From: Solanum dulcamara
Taxonomy: Eukaryota > Streptophyta > Magnoliopsida > Solanales > Solanaceae
Reading direction: 5' to 3'
Length of the DNA stretch: 64,000 nt
NCBI RefSeq assembly: GCF_947179165.1
Contig: NC_077242.1
Span: 56,538,097 to 56,602,096, forward strand
Position 1 is the first letter of the stretch. Every line of letters begins with the position of its first letter. The notes beneath the pieces were generated by a model. That model did no database searches, was not told where the DNA came from, and saw only the letters and a list, made by a program, of their open reading frames with translations. Both the position numbers and the translations under genes were made by a program. Below, piece after piece: positions 35,064 through 47,846 of this stretch.

Positions 35064-36179
35064 ATGCCTCCACGAAGATACCCCACTCAAAGGAATGTTG
35101 TTGAAGAGGAGAAACAAGCTCTGAATGATCCCTTGAATGACCAAGTCTTTAATGCCGAGTTTCGAGTGGCTTTCCAAGTGCTTGCACAAGTCATTACGGC
35201 ATAAGCCAATTATGGGATGGATGCTCTTATGAACCTAAATATGGGTACGGTGGCAACAAGGGTTTGTGACTTTATGAGAATGAATCCTCTGGAGTTTTGG
35301 GTTTTAAGGTGGAAGGGGATCCACAATAGCTTCTTGATAGCATTTACAAGATTGTGGAGATTATAAGGATTATCCCGGTTGAGAGGAAAGAGTTGGCTAC
35401 TTACCAATTGAAAGGTGTTGCTCGTATTTGGTTTGATCAATGGAAGGGAGAGAGGCCTATAGAGGTGGATCCTGTGACTTGGGATGAATTTAAAAGAGTA
35501 TTTCTTGATCTCTTTTTCTCATTAGAGTTGAGGGACGTAAAGGTACAAGAGTTCATAAATCTTAAGCAAGGTGGTATGTGTGAGGAAGTATGCCCTTAAG
35601 TTCACCCAATTATCAAAATATGCTCCATTCATGGTTGCCAACCCAAGAGCTTGTATGAGCAAGTTTATGTTGGGTGTGTTGGATATGGTTTCTAAAAAGT
35701 GTAAGAAAACTATGTTGATTCAGGAAATGGATATCTCTAGACTACGACCTATGCAGACCAAATAGAGGGAGAAAAGCTAAAGGAGAAAACTAGGGAGTAC
35801 AAGAGGGCAAGGACTGATAGTGGTGATTCCTTTTATGTTAAATCTACAAGGGGTGGATGTCCTCATTTTTTCCAAAGGTATTCCGAGCAAGGTTCTTCAT
35901 ATGCTACTACTCCAAGATTTAACAAAAATAGAGTGCCCAACCCTAAGCCTCAAGGAGATGCTCCTATTGGCCAAGTTACCTCCGCATGCAAGAAATATGA
36001 AAGGAATCACAAGGAAGAGTGTCTAGCGGGTTTGAATATGTGCTATCAATGTGGCAAGCTAGGTCATCATGCTAAGGAGTCTAAGGTTAAAGATGGTCAT
36101 CCCCAAGACCAAGTTGCTCATGGTGGCCAAGTACAAAGGTGCTCAAGTGAAACCAAAGGGTGGTCAACACAACATCCGA
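35064..36179 (+). pseudogene. E4 gag (capsid and zinc knuckle), broken
   Basis: Starts ATGCCTCCACGAAGATAC (MPPRRYP). The capsid region is largely readable: open piece 35354-35599 includes ELATYQLKGVARIWFDQWKG, and 35571-35765 includes YALKFTQLSKYAPFM. The zinc knuckle at 36041-36082 reads CYQCGKLGHHAKES, with the last Cys changed to Ser. Few frame changes compared with the other copies, but at least one early stop (near 35200). Gag would package element RNA in cytoplasmic particles. Confidence 0.86.
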
Positions 36180-39100
36180 TTCTATGCTCTTGATGATAGA
36201 CAAGTGGTGGAGGAGGATCCCAATGTTGTTACCGGTATATTATGGTTCTTTCACTATGATTTTCATGCTTTGCTTGATTTGGGTGCAAATTTGTCTTTTG
36301 TTACTCTTTATGTAGCCATGAGGTTTGATTTTAGCCCCAAAATATTATTAGAGCCTTTTTCAATTTATACTTTCGTAGGTAAGTCGGTTGTGGCTAAAAG
36401 GGTCTATAGAAGTTGTCCGATTTTAGTTTTCTATAAAGTTACTCTATGTGATCTAGTTGAGCTTGAGATAACTGAGTTTGATGTTATCCTTGGTATGGAT
36501 TGGATATATGCATGCTATGCTTTTATTGATTGTACAACTCGAGTGGTTAAGTTTCAATTTCCAAATGTGTCGGTCCTATAATGGAAGGGTAGTAATTCTG
36601 TGGTTAAAGGTCAATTCATTTAGTTCCTTAAAGCTCGGAAAATGATTTACAAAGGCTGCATCTACCATTTTGTAAGAGTTACGTATACTAATTAAGAAAC
36701 CCCTACTCTTGAGTCGGTCCCTATTGTTAATGACTTTCCGTATGTGTTTCTTGATTGTCTACCTGATATTTCTCCCAAAAGGGAAATTAACTTTGGCATA
36801 TACCTTCTTCCCGACACTCAAACCATTTCTACCCCTTCTTATTAAATGGATCCGGTAGAACTAAAGGAGTTAAAGGATCAATTGAAATACTTGTTTGACA
36901 AAGGTTTCAATAGGCCAAGTATATCCCTATAGGGTTCTCTCATTTTGTTTGTTAGAAAGAAGGATGGTTCACTTCGTATGTGTATTGACTACCTATAATT
37001 GAATAAAGTAACCATCAAGAATAAATACCCAATATCGAGAATAGATGATTTGTTTGACCAATTGCAAGGGGCAAGTTACTTCTCTAAGATTGATCTCCAT
37101 TCCGGTTATTACCAACTAAGGGTGAGGGAGTGTGATATTCCCAAGATGACATTTCAAACAAGGTATGGCCATTATGAGTTCTTAGTTATGTCATTTGGTT
37201 TGACAAATATCCCCGCGGCATTCATGGACTTGATGAATAGAGTGTTCAAATAATATTTGGACATATTTGTAATTATATTTATTGATGACATTTTGGTTTA
37301 CTCTCAAAATAAGGAAGAGAATGCTAAGCACCTAAGGATTGTGTTAAAAACTCTAAGGGACAAGAAATTATTTGCCAAATTCAATAAGTGTGAGTTTTGG
37401 CTAAGTGATGTTTCTTTGCTTGGTCACATTCTGTCAGGTGAAAGGATTATGGTTGATCTTAAGAAAATCTAGGCGGTTAAGAATTGGCCTAGAATATTGT
37501 CGCCTTCAGATATTAGAAGTTTCTTGGGCCTAGACAGATATTATAGAAGATTTGTAGAAGGTTTTTCATTGACCTCATCTCCTTTGTCTAAGTTGACTCA
37601 AAAGAAAGTGAAGCTCCTTTGGTCAGAATCTTGTGAGAAAATCTTCCAAGAGTTTAAATATTGTCTTACTACCTCTCCTATTTTGACCTTGCCTGAAGAG
37701 TTCGAGGATTTTTTCGTATATTATGATGCTTCAAGGGTTACTCTTGGTTTTGTTTTGATGAAACATGGTAAGGTGATAGCCTATGCCTCTAGGCAACTTA
37801 AGATGCATGAAAGGAACTATCCAAGTCATGCCTTGGAGCTAGCGACGGTTCAATTTTCCTTGAAGATTTGGAGACACTATATTTATAGTGTCCATGTGGA
37901 TGTGCTTACCGACCACAAGAGTTTACAATATGTATTTAAGCAAAAAGACTTGAACCTTCGGCAAAGACGATGGCTTGCATTTTTGAAGGACTATGACACG
38001 AGTGTATTGTACCATCCATGTATGGCAAATGTCATAGCCAATGCTCTTAGTCGGTTGTCCATGGATAGTGTTGTTAAGGAAGGTAAGAAGGAGTTGGTAA
38101 CGGAATTCCATAGATTGGCATGTTTAGGTGTGCATTTGGTTGATTCTAATGATAGGGGGTGTTGTTGTACATAATGGCTCAAAATAGTCTCTTATAGTGG
38201 ATGTTAAGGCTAAGCAAGACAATGATTCGGTGTTGGTTGAATTAAAGAAGTCAGTTGCTGAAAAATCCATTAAAGCTTTCTCCAAAGGGGGGGATGGGGT
38301 AATTCTCTACTAAGATCTTTAGTGTGTGCCTAATGTTGATGGTTTGAGATAGTTGTTATTAAATAAGTCCCATAGTTCTCGGTATTTGACTCATATGGGA
38401 TACACCAAGATGTATCATGATTTAAGGGAAGTGTATTGGTGGAATGGCATGATGAAGTACATAGCAGAATATGTGGCTAAGTGTACAAAATGTTAACAAG
38501 GTAAAGTTGAGCATCAGAGACCGAGAGGTTTACCCCAAGACATAGAGATTCCTACTTGGAAGTGGAAAGATGTCAATATAGAATTTGTGGCGAGTTTACC
38601 TCATACTAATAAATAACATGATTCCATTTGGGATTTTGTGGATCAAATGATCAAGTCGGCTCATTTTCTACCGATTAAGACCTTTAGTACCGAAGATTAT
38701 GCTAAGTTGTATGTTCGTGAGTTGGTAAGACTACATGGTATTTCCTTGTCAATTATATCGGATTGAGGTACTCAATTTACTTTACACTTTTGGAAGTCAT
38801 TTCAAAAGGGTCTTGGTATGAAAGTCAAGTTATGTACTGCTTTTTATCCTCAATTTGATGGTCAAGATGACAAAACAATCTAACACTTAGAGGATATTTT
38901 GAGGGCATGTGTGATTTATTTTAAAGGAAGTTTGGATGAGCATCTACCATTGATTGAGTTTGCCTACAATAATATTTATCACTTTAGCATCCAAGTAGCT
39001 CCTTTTCAAGTGTTGTATGGGAGAAGACGTAGGTGCCCATTGGGATGGTTTGAAGTAGGTAAAATGACCTCAATTGATCCAGATTTGGTAATAGATGCTA

Positions 39101-39624
39101 TGGAGAAGGTGACAATAATAGGGTAGAGGTTGAAGATGGCTCAAAGTTGTCAAAAGTCCTATTCGGATACTAGGATAAAAGAGCTAGAATTTGAGGTGGA
39201 TGATTGGGTCTATTTGAAGGTTTCACCCTTAAAGGGTGTAATACGTTTTGGTAAGAAAGGGAAATTGTGTCCTAGATATATTGGACCTTATAAGATATTG
39301 AGACGTATTGGCAAGGTGACTTATGAGTTAGATTTTATACTTGAGTTAGTTATGGTTCACCCAATGTTTCATGTGTCTATGTTAAGAAAGTTTTGGGTGA
39401 TCTGAATTCAATTGTACCCTTGGTAGATGTGAGTATTGAAGAGAATTTGACTTATGAGAAATTTCTGATGGAATTCTTAGATCAAAAAGTGAAGAAGCTA
39501 AGAAACAAAGGTTGTGTTCGTTAAGGTGATGTGGAGAAATCAACAAATAGTGAGTGCTACTTGGGAAGTGGAGGCATATATGATAAAACGATACTCATAC
39601 CTCTTTTCCTCTACTCAAGCCTAA
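36180..39624 (+). pseudogene. E4 pol: protease, RT, RNase H, integrase with chromodomain-like tail
   Basis: Protease in 36180-36580: active site DLGAN near 36276 (Ser of DSG changed to Leu) and EFDVILGMDW near 36475. RT 36840-37490: [15 protein letters not shown] near 36985, [15 protein letters not shown] near 37162, intact FIDDIL near 37278. RNase H 37497-38060 is open, the largest open piece being 37497-38174 (225 residues, containing YYDAS and LTDHKS). Integrase 38370-39624: zinc-domain pair KCTKC near 38480, NIEFVASLP near 38575 (first Asp changed to Glu), IISD followed by a stop near 38765, LEDILRACV near 38886, GPYKILRRIG near 39283, and tail ATWEVEAYMIKRYSYLF near 39560 ending at a TAA. 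About 15 stops or shifts; non-functional. Confidence 0.93.
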
Positions 39625-39858
39625 GTTAGTAATTTTTTCTTATTCAAATCGATGGACCTCCTACATATTCTGTTCTTTCTATGTCATTCATATGCATGCA
39701 TGTTTATGAAAGTTGATTTTTAAGTCATGTTTTATGTTATGTTTGAAATTTTCATGTTCTATGCATTATGAGGTGTCATTATATTCATGTTGGGTTATTA
39801 GTCCACTTTCCGAATCTCTATTATAATAGTTGAGTCTCATTCGAGGATGAATCTTCCC

Positions 39859-39871
39859 AAGGAGGAGATAT
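39859..39871 (+). other. E4 polypurine tract
   Basis: AAGGAGGAGATAT immediately before the 3' LTR. Confidence 0.85.
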
Positions 39872-42060
39872 TATAAGACCCCGAAAGTCAGAAAGTTGGA
39901 ACCAAAGAAAATCTCTCAAAATATAGCATGTCCTCAAGAAGATGAGTCACTCTACGACTTGTAGTCCTTTATACAACTGTTAGGGATGAGTCATAGAGTG
40001 AATCCTAATAGCCTATCCAGGATCAAAACTTAGAGGAGTCCTACGATCAACATAACTGGTCATCATCTTATTGAAGAGGAGTAAGGACGACTCGTAATAA
40101 AATTTTAGAGACTATTATTTTGTAGGTTTTCAAGACCTGCAAAACGAGTAAAGTTTATGACTCATAGTCCTCTTGATGAGTCATAGACATGACTCGTGGG
40201 AAAGGGTCAAAAACCCCAAAATCAGGGTCTTCTCAGGCCTGCAGGACGAGTCGAGTTAAAGACTCGTACTAACGATGATGAGTCATAACCCAACACGTAG
40301 AATCAATTTAGAGGCCCTAAAATCAAGCCTTCCTCAGGTCTGCAATGAAGACTTAAGTCTACGATCCATAGAGTTGAGGACAACTCATAGAACCCAAGTC
40401 GTAGGTTCAAAATCTAGAATTAATGAAGGGCAATATTGTCTTTTCCCAAAGTTCGATTCAATGTATCTAGACACTATTATGGACAAGTTAAAGCCTATGA
40501 CTACCCAAACCTTTGAAATTCCACATATTCAATATAATTCTTATAAATTCTCCTAAGGCAAGATCACAAACCCTCTCAAGCTCTCTTTCAATTTCCAAGC
40601 TAGAGTTTCAAATTCATCAAGGTTCTTCTTCAATTTTGAGTAGATTTCACCAGAGTATGTGGGGATTGATCCATGGATTCCTTTAATGCATGGAGTCCCA
40701 AGGTTTTCTCAGAGTTTTCTTCAATATTCTATTGTCTATTAATCCTAGTTTTTGATGATTGCATCAGGCTATTTCAATTTTATTTTTAGATTTTATCAGT
40801 GATTATTATAAGCATGTTTCTATATGAATTGCATGATTTAAAGTTAAATTATGAATTCCCATGCATAAAATTACTTTCAATTACTATTATGAAGTTTAAA
40901 AAAAATTCATGAGTTTTATTATAAGTTCAATGATTTTCAAAGGAAAGATTTAATAAACAAAGTTGAGATTGATCATCTAATGATGAGAGTTACGATGATG
41001 ATCAATTATGATCCAAGAAAATTATTATGGTGTAATAAGTACATTTCTCACACAAATCTCACCAAAGTTATGAATTTCTGTGAATCACTAAAGTTAATGA
41101 TCTACTCTATGATTATTTTCAAAATGAAGTTAATGAAGATGTTTTCAATGTTTTAATGAATTCCGTTGGTATATTGGCTAAGAATCGAGAGGATTTATTA
41201 GTGGGGTTTGGTCCGGTAACGTAGTTAGTTGTCTAAGGTAATCCTAGTAGCAACCTAAAGTCCAAAACTATGTTGCCCGCGTAGGTTGCCTTTATGGCCT
41301 AACTAGTGGACCCACATATAGCCATTGAGGTTAAAGTTGTTTCTCACGGAGTCTACCTTGTCAAGTAGCCTCTCTCTTATCAATGTGGAACTTACATCGG
41401 AGTCCATGTTATAGCTCATATGGTCTTAAGATGTCGATTGAAGGTCTTATCAGACATTCAAGTTAATGCAAAGATGAAAAGTTTATTATGAAGTTTATGA
41501 TGCTTGACCGTAGTTTACATGATATTTCAAATTCTTTAAGTTAATTCATGCTCATTATGTTGGTCATGCCTATTACGTCATATTGCTCACGTTCCTTTAT
41601 TTGTTCATGCATACATCACATACTTAGTACCTTTTATATAATAACACATATTTTACCTACATTATCTCATGATGTAGGAGCGGGCGACGACCATCTTATT
41701 TGTGGCTAGAGTTGTTTAACTTCTCAAAAGTTCATGAGTCCTCATTAATCGAGGACATCAATTTTCTTTCATATTGCTAGTTTGACTTTCTCTTATAATT
41801 CGGGTGAGCTAGGAGCTTGTCCTAAGCCCCTATCAAAGTGTATTATAGAGGCATGTTTAGATGTTTAAATTGATGTAAGTCCATTTTGGACATTAGGATT
41901 GAATTTACTTTACTTGACTTCTATGTTGAGTTGATTCTTCTTCTTATATTGTTATGTTTCATATACTTTATGTATGGAATGTATGCTAAGATGCCTTGTT
42001 GGGATCCTTCGGGTTTCCGATCACTGTGTCACATCTAGGCTCTAGGCTCGGGTTGTGACA
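39872..42060 (+). repeat. E4 3' LTR
   Basis: Begins TATAAGACCCC and ends GGGTTGTGACA; collinear with 32598-34846, including the word array (about 39955-40410) and the R-like segment near 41625. The ORF at 40275-40556 is the counterpart of the one at 33103 and has no known domain. Confidence 0.9.
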
Positions 42061-43744
42061 GCCTCAAAATCTCATATGGTCCAACATAGTCGGGACTTAG
42101 CTTCACTTTCTTATCAAAACTCATCACACCTTTCATGGTGAAATTTTCAAGTAAATTCAATCATTAACCACAAACTCAAGTTCCATTCTCCTTATATTCG
42201 AATAGGACTTTTGTTTACTTTGGGCTATCTTCAATCTTTCTCTAATGAGTCTGACATTCTTCGTAGCCTCACATACAAACTCGGGTCCTATCAAAGCAAC
42301 TTTAGCAACCTCAAACCAACCAATAGGATACCTATACTTCTACTATATAAATCCTCAAATGGAGCCATCTGAATGCTAGAATGATAATTGTTATTATATG
42401 CGAACTCTATCAATGGCAAATAATCATCCCAATTTCCCCTAAAATCCATAACATATGCTCTTAACATGTCCTCTAATGTCTAAATGGTGCGCTAAGACTG
42501 ACCATCCATTTGAGGGTGAAAAACTGTACTAAGCTTCACTTGAGCACCAAGACCTTTTTTGGAAATATCTCCAAAATTGAGATGTAAACTGAGTACCTCT
42601 ATTCAAGATGATAGACAGTAGACCACCATGAAGTTTCACCAACTCTTGGATATATAATCTAGCATAGTCATCGACTGATTATGAAGTCATAACAAGGAGA
42701 AAATGAGCCAACTTAGTCATTTGGTCAAAACCACCCAAACAAAATCATGTTGGCTATGAGTACGAGGCAAATCAGTAATAAATTCCATATTCAAGGCTTC
42801 CCACTTACAAAATGGGATCTCAATGTCTTGTGTTAAACCTCCCAATTTTTTATGCTCAACTTTTACCTATTGATAATTAGCACACTTAGCCATAAATTTT
42901 GAAATATCCCTCTCATGTCATTCCATCAATACTCTTTTCTCAAATCATGATACATTTTTGTGAAACTCGGATGAATAGAATATCACAAACTATGAGCCTC
43001 AGACAAAATCATCTTCTGTAAGCCATCAACATCAGGAACACACAATCAGCCTTGATATCTCAAAACACCATCTCCCCTTTGGGAGAAAGCCTTAATGGCG
43101 TTTTTGGCAACCATTTTCTTTAATTCAACTAAAGAAGGATCACTATCTTATTTTGCCTTAACATCCACCATAAAAGATGATTCAAAACCATTTTGAACAA
43201 TCACTCCACCTTCCTTAGAATCAACCAATCAAAAACTCAAGCAAGCTAACCTATGAAAATACCAAACTAGCTCCTTCTTCTTATCTTCAATATGGGCAAA
43301 ATTATTCATCGACAATCTATTAAGAGTGTTGTCAACCACATTTGCCTTTTTGGATGGTAGAGCATGCTTATGTCGTAATTCTTTAACAATTCAGGCCATC
43401 TCCTTTGTCGAAGTTTCAATTACTTTTGAGTGAACACATATTGCAAACTTTTGTAATCGGTAAATACATCCACATGGATGTCATACCAATAGTGTCTCCA
43501 TAATTTCAAAGCAAATACCATAGCCGCCCAACTCCAAGTCATTGGTCGGGTAATTCTTTTTATGAACCTTGAGTTCCCTTGAACCATAAGCTATTATTTT
43601 ACCATTTTGCATTAGGAAAAAAACAAGTCCAACTCATAAGGCATCACAATAGACAACAAACCCATCAGAACCTTCCAAGAAAGTCAGCACTGGAGCGGAG
43701 GTAAGTCTATCCTTCAACTCTTGAAAACTTTTCTCACACGCCTC
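42061..43744 (-). pseudogene. E5 pol, middle part: RNase H end, linker, integrase core
   Basis: Resumes directly after E4. In reverse frames the integrase core is readable: GPY/F-side pieces near 42110, RREKLKIAQSKQKSYSN-like residues near 42220, YNNNYHSSIQMAPFE near 42390, LEDMLRAYVMDF near 42460 (catalytic Glu kept), a Leu-Asn in place of the second Asp near 42590, and NMEFITDLP near 42790 (first Asp changed to Glu). RNase H pieces lie at about 43290-43740. Stops are frequent. The left break is E4; at 43744 it is cut by E6 and resumes at 51150. Confidence 0.85.
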
Positions 43745-46021
43745 TGTCACGACCCAAGCCTAGGGCCTAGACATGACAAGTCGAATGAGACACTTAGAGG
43801 TACCTCACCCAAGCATCTTAGAACTCATTTATATTTTCACAGGTAATAACGTTCAATATCAACCAGAAAATATTGGGAAAATGGGACTAAGGGAATTAAC
43901 ATAGAATGGGAGTCAAAATAAAGCTTTAACATCATTCATTTATGTCCAATCATACCTCTACTAAAAGACTTGGTGAGGGCTAAGACACGTCCTTAGCTCA
44001 GCCTAGAATGTAAAGTCAAAAGTACCAACAGATAGTCAAAAGTCTATACATGGCATAGCTAGAAAAAGGGAATGGGATGTTGTTCCCGAAACATGGGAAC
44101 TCACTAAAAATATAGCCTTCAACGAAATCAACTAGCCACATAGAGAAGATTGTGGAGCAACGTCGGTCCTTACATGGTGATATCATATAGGCAAAGAGTA
44201 TACGTTAGTACTTTGAATGTACTAAGTATGTAGGCATGCATCAACATTATGAAACATTAGAACATATATGTAATAAGAAACATAGTGCAATGCATGAGTA
44301 ATCAATCATATACATAACATTTAAAATGTTTATTTTGTGGGAATATAACTGTAACCGATATTTAAGACGATGCAAGCTATTATATGGAATCCAACATAAA
44401 CCCCTATGTTAGCATGGGGAGAATACTTGTTGGGTAGAACTCCGTCAAATTTATTCATTTCTTTAACTTTAACTTCAAAGGCTATTTGTGGATCCACTAG
44501 TCTAAACCTACAAGGGCTCCTATTTTGGTACATAGTTAATGCAACACGAGACTTTACTTAAGGACCCCTTAGGTCGAGTCCCCATCTACATCCTACATTT
44601 GGTGCTAGGTAAAATTCCACGGAATAGCATTTGAATATCATAATAACATAAGCATTCATATAACTTTAGACATCAAATCATCATTCGATAGAATAGCTCA
44701 TTAAAACCTTTCATTTGATTCAAATATGAGAGAATTGTCCTTTCACATAGAATCCATTCTTTGTCTAAGAATCCCTTCATCATCATTAAATCATTCTTTT
44801 ATTTCATAAGACTCCATTTAATCATAAACATTTGCTTTCATAAACTTCTATTTTAGAGTCAAAGCTTTCAACTCAACTTTCTTTCAACATAATGAAACTA
44901 GGTGGGTTCACTTCATTCAACCTAAATGCTACCATGCATGATAGTAATGAAAATGAATCAATTAAAACATCTTAAAACAACCCACAAATACATCTTTAAA
45001 GCTACTTTCATGCCTTCATAATAGGACCTTGATAAATCATTTTTTTCATAAAATTGAGAGTCAATATATATCAATATAGGTAAATAAACTTCAAATGGAT
45101 AATAATATATGCATTTGGAATCATCATATAAAAATTCATAAGATTTCATCATTTAAATTGAAATATTGAGTTTATAAATTCCCTTGCGCTCCATGGGTGG
45201 AAGAACCCATAAGTGAGACCCGCATACCTTGGGGAAAGAAACCCTAATACAAGCTTCAAAGAAATGTAGACTTGATCTTCTTGGAACGAGCCTTAGATTT
45301 CTTGATGGAGAGTAAGACTTGAGAAAACTTGAGAGGTTAGGGTTTGGGTATTAGAATTTGAGTGAGAGTGAATGAGTGTAAAAAGGATTTAGGGTATTTA
45401 GATAGATGAATTCTTCTATCAAAATGACCTCACTTTGTGTTAAAAAACTAGAAAATAGCAAAACGCCCTTTTAAAAATTGGGCCAACCTAGATTCATGGG
45501 GACCCTTCACAGTTTGTGGTGCTCATCACGGCCCATGGTGGGGTCCTGTGATGATTTACTTGGGAAAATTTTTGAAAGGTTACAATGAGGGTCTTTGAAC
45601 TTTCTTTATGGTCCGTGAAGGGCATCATGACACATGAAACATGACCATGGTGAAAGTCCTGTAGGAGGCCTGTATAGTGACCACCACGAAAACACACCAC
45701 AGTGCGTGAAGAGCTTCATGGCCTGTGGTGGTCGTCTATGGTCCTTGCATTTGAATGTTTCCTGAGGGCTTTTAGGGAGGAGTCACCACGAGGGCTTCAC
45801 AGCCCGTGGTGCTCACCATGATCTGTGGTCCCTCATCGTGATCCCTTCTCTACTAGTATGAGCCTCATAATCACCACCACGGTGGCTTACCATGGTCTGT
45901 GGTGTTCACCACGGCCTATGATGGCCTTCCGTGGTCATCACTAGTGTCAATTTCTAGATTTTCCTGAGATTTAATCCTTTGTTCCTCGTTTTATGACTTT
46001 CCAAATTTCTAAGGACTTATA
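43745..46021 (-). repeat. E6 3' LTR
   Basis: Left edge TGTCACGACCC, right edge GGACTTATA followed by the purine tract. Word array of CACGGCC / CCATGGT / GTGGTG type at about 45490-45940. ORFs 44330-44533 and 45494-45700 are unlike any known protein. Confidence 0.9.
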
Positions 46022-46035
46022 ATATCTCCCCTTTG
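46022..46035 (-). other. E6 polypurine tract
   Basis: ATATCTCCCCTTTG on the plus strand, abutting the LTR start. Confidence 0.75.
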
Positions 46036-46264
46036 CTAACATTCATCCTAGAATGAGAATCATTAGCATAGAAAAGGGCATGTCACAAGGACTAGCAACC
46101 CAACATGAATAAAATGACACTTGAAATGCACAAAACATGAGATCTTTAAACTTAGCATAAAACATGACTTTAAAATTCAACTTCATGAACATGCATGCAT
46201 ATGAGGACTTAGGAAAACTAAAATATAGGAGTCTTAAACATTTGAGAATGAATAACTTAGTACC

Positions 46265-47551
46265 TTAGGCTTGACTAAAATGAAAGAGATGAGGGTAACG
46301 TTTTATCATATCTGCTTCTGCTTCCCATGTAGCATTTTCAACTTGTTGATTCGTCCAAAGGACTTTGATGTATGTAACTTCTTTGTTCCCCAATCTCTTA
46401 ATTGTTGGTCCAAAATATCAACCGAGACCTCTTCATAGGTCAAGGTTTCTTCAATATTCACAACTTTTAGAGAAATAATAGAATTTGGATCACCCATATA
46501 TTACACATAAAACACCGGATGAACCATAGTCATCTCCAAAGGCAAGTCCAACTTATAAGAAACCTTGACAACACGTTTTAAGATTCTATAAGGCCCTACG
46601 TACCTATGTTTCAATTTTCTTTTCTTACCAAACCAAATTACACCCTTCATGCATGAAACTTTTAAATATACCCAATCATCCACATTAAAATCAAGATCCC
46701 TTCTCCTAGTATTGGAATAGGACTTTTGATGAGCTTGATCTATATTCAACCTTTCTCTAATGACTCTTACCTTCTCTATAGAATCAAGCACCAAATTGGG
46801 ACCCAACAAGGTCATCTCACCTACTTCGAACCAACTAACCGGATATCTACATAGTCGCCTATACAAGGCCTTAAACGGTGCCATCTCAATGCTTGAGTGG
46901 TAGTTATTATTGTAGGCGAACTCAATTAGCGGTAGATGAACGTCCCAACTCCTCTTAAACACTAACACACAAGCCCTTAGCAAATCATCTAGTGTTTGAA
47001 TTGTACGTCTAGCTTACCCATCGATTTGAGGATGAAATGTAGTGCTTAGCTAAGACCTCTTTGAAATGATTTCCAAAAATGAGAAGTGAATTGGGTGCCA
47101 TGATCCGAAATAATTAACAACGGTGCACCATAAAACCTCACCAACTCCCGAATATACAACTTAGCATAATCTTCAGCACAATAAGAAGTCTTGACTGGTA
47201 AGAAGTGAGCCAACTTTTTCATTCTATCAATAATCTCCCAAATTGATTCATGATGCTTCCAAGTACTAGGCAAACCCACTAAGAAAACCATATTGACATC
47301 TTTCCACTTCCAAGTGGGAATTTTAATGTCTTGGGCTAAGCCACCCGACCTTTGATGTTCGGCCTTCACTTGTTGGAAATTCAGACATTCGAACACTAAC
47401 CTTGCTATGTCCTTTTTCACACCACCACACCAATATAGCTCCTTCAAGTCTTAGTACATTTTCATCGAACCAAGATGAATAGAGTATGAAGAATTATGAA
47501 CCTCCTTCAAAATTAAACCCCTTAGGCCATCAATATCCAGAACACATAGCT
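46265..47551 (-). pseudogene. E6 pol remnant: integrase with tail
   Basis: Two long open pieces. 47046-47447 covers the zinc region (KKDIARLVFECLNF) and core: NMVFLVGLP near 47285, where the first catalytic Asp is Val, and IISDHGTQF near 47110 (second Asp kept). 46501-46983 covers [15 protein letters not shown], the linker and GPYRILKRVVKVSY. 46306-46497 carries DPNSIISL, and the tail MIKRYP is near 46295 out of frame. The Glu segment near 46990 is disrupted. No RT or protease belongs to this copy; its upstream neighbour is the inverted segment at 47552. Confidence 0.9.
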
Positions 47552-47846
47552 AAGGAAAATGTGGTTGCCGATGCACTTAGTTGAGTGTCTATGGAGAGTA
47601 CGGCTCATGTGGATGAAGGAAAAGAGAGTTGGTGATAGATGTTCACCAGTTGGCTAGATTAGGGGTGAAGTTGAGTGGTTCTGATGATGGTGGTATTTTT
47701 GTTCATAACGAGACCGAATCATCCTTGATGGTGGATGTTAATTCAAAACAAGGCCCTGACCTGACTTTTGTAGAGTTGAAGAGGTTGGTAAAGGAAAGAA
47801 AAGTAGAAGTATTTTCACAAGAGGGAGATGAGGTATTACACTACCA
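47552..47846 (+). pseudogene. Inverted RNase H-integrase linker inside minus-strand E6
   Basis: Plus-strand reading ENVVADALS near 47558, then HQLARLGVKLSGSDDGGIF near 47645 and VELKRLVKERKVEVFSQEGD near 47772. This is the pol linker that should sit between RNase H and integrase, but on the opposite strand from the rest of E6. Its end (EVLHYH) is exactly what normally precedes the LCVLDIDGL that starts the minus-strand integrase at about 47550, so flipping it in place restores continuity. Open frame 47629-47859. See findings. Confidence 0.85.

Larger units (their letters stand above)
32598..42060 (+). mobile_element. E4: complete Ty3/gypsy element nested in E5 pol, best preserved copy
   Basis: 9.46 kb with LTRs of 2249 and 2189 bp, primer site, gag, pol and purine tract. 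Left flank TTCTC (32593-32597) and right flank GCCTC (42061-42065) duplicate the host CTC once predicted from related pol copies, so they are a decayed target duplication. Both LTRs start TATAA rather than TGTAA. Leader 34863-35063 and 3' stretch 39625-39858 contain nothing recognised. Confidence 0.92.

Noticed and set aside
37497..38174. 225-residue open frame as a possible functional or domesticated RNase H protein
   Set aside because: It starts in mid-domain with no own promoter or start context, and the adjoining RT and integrase frames are broken; simply the longest surviving piece of E4 pol.
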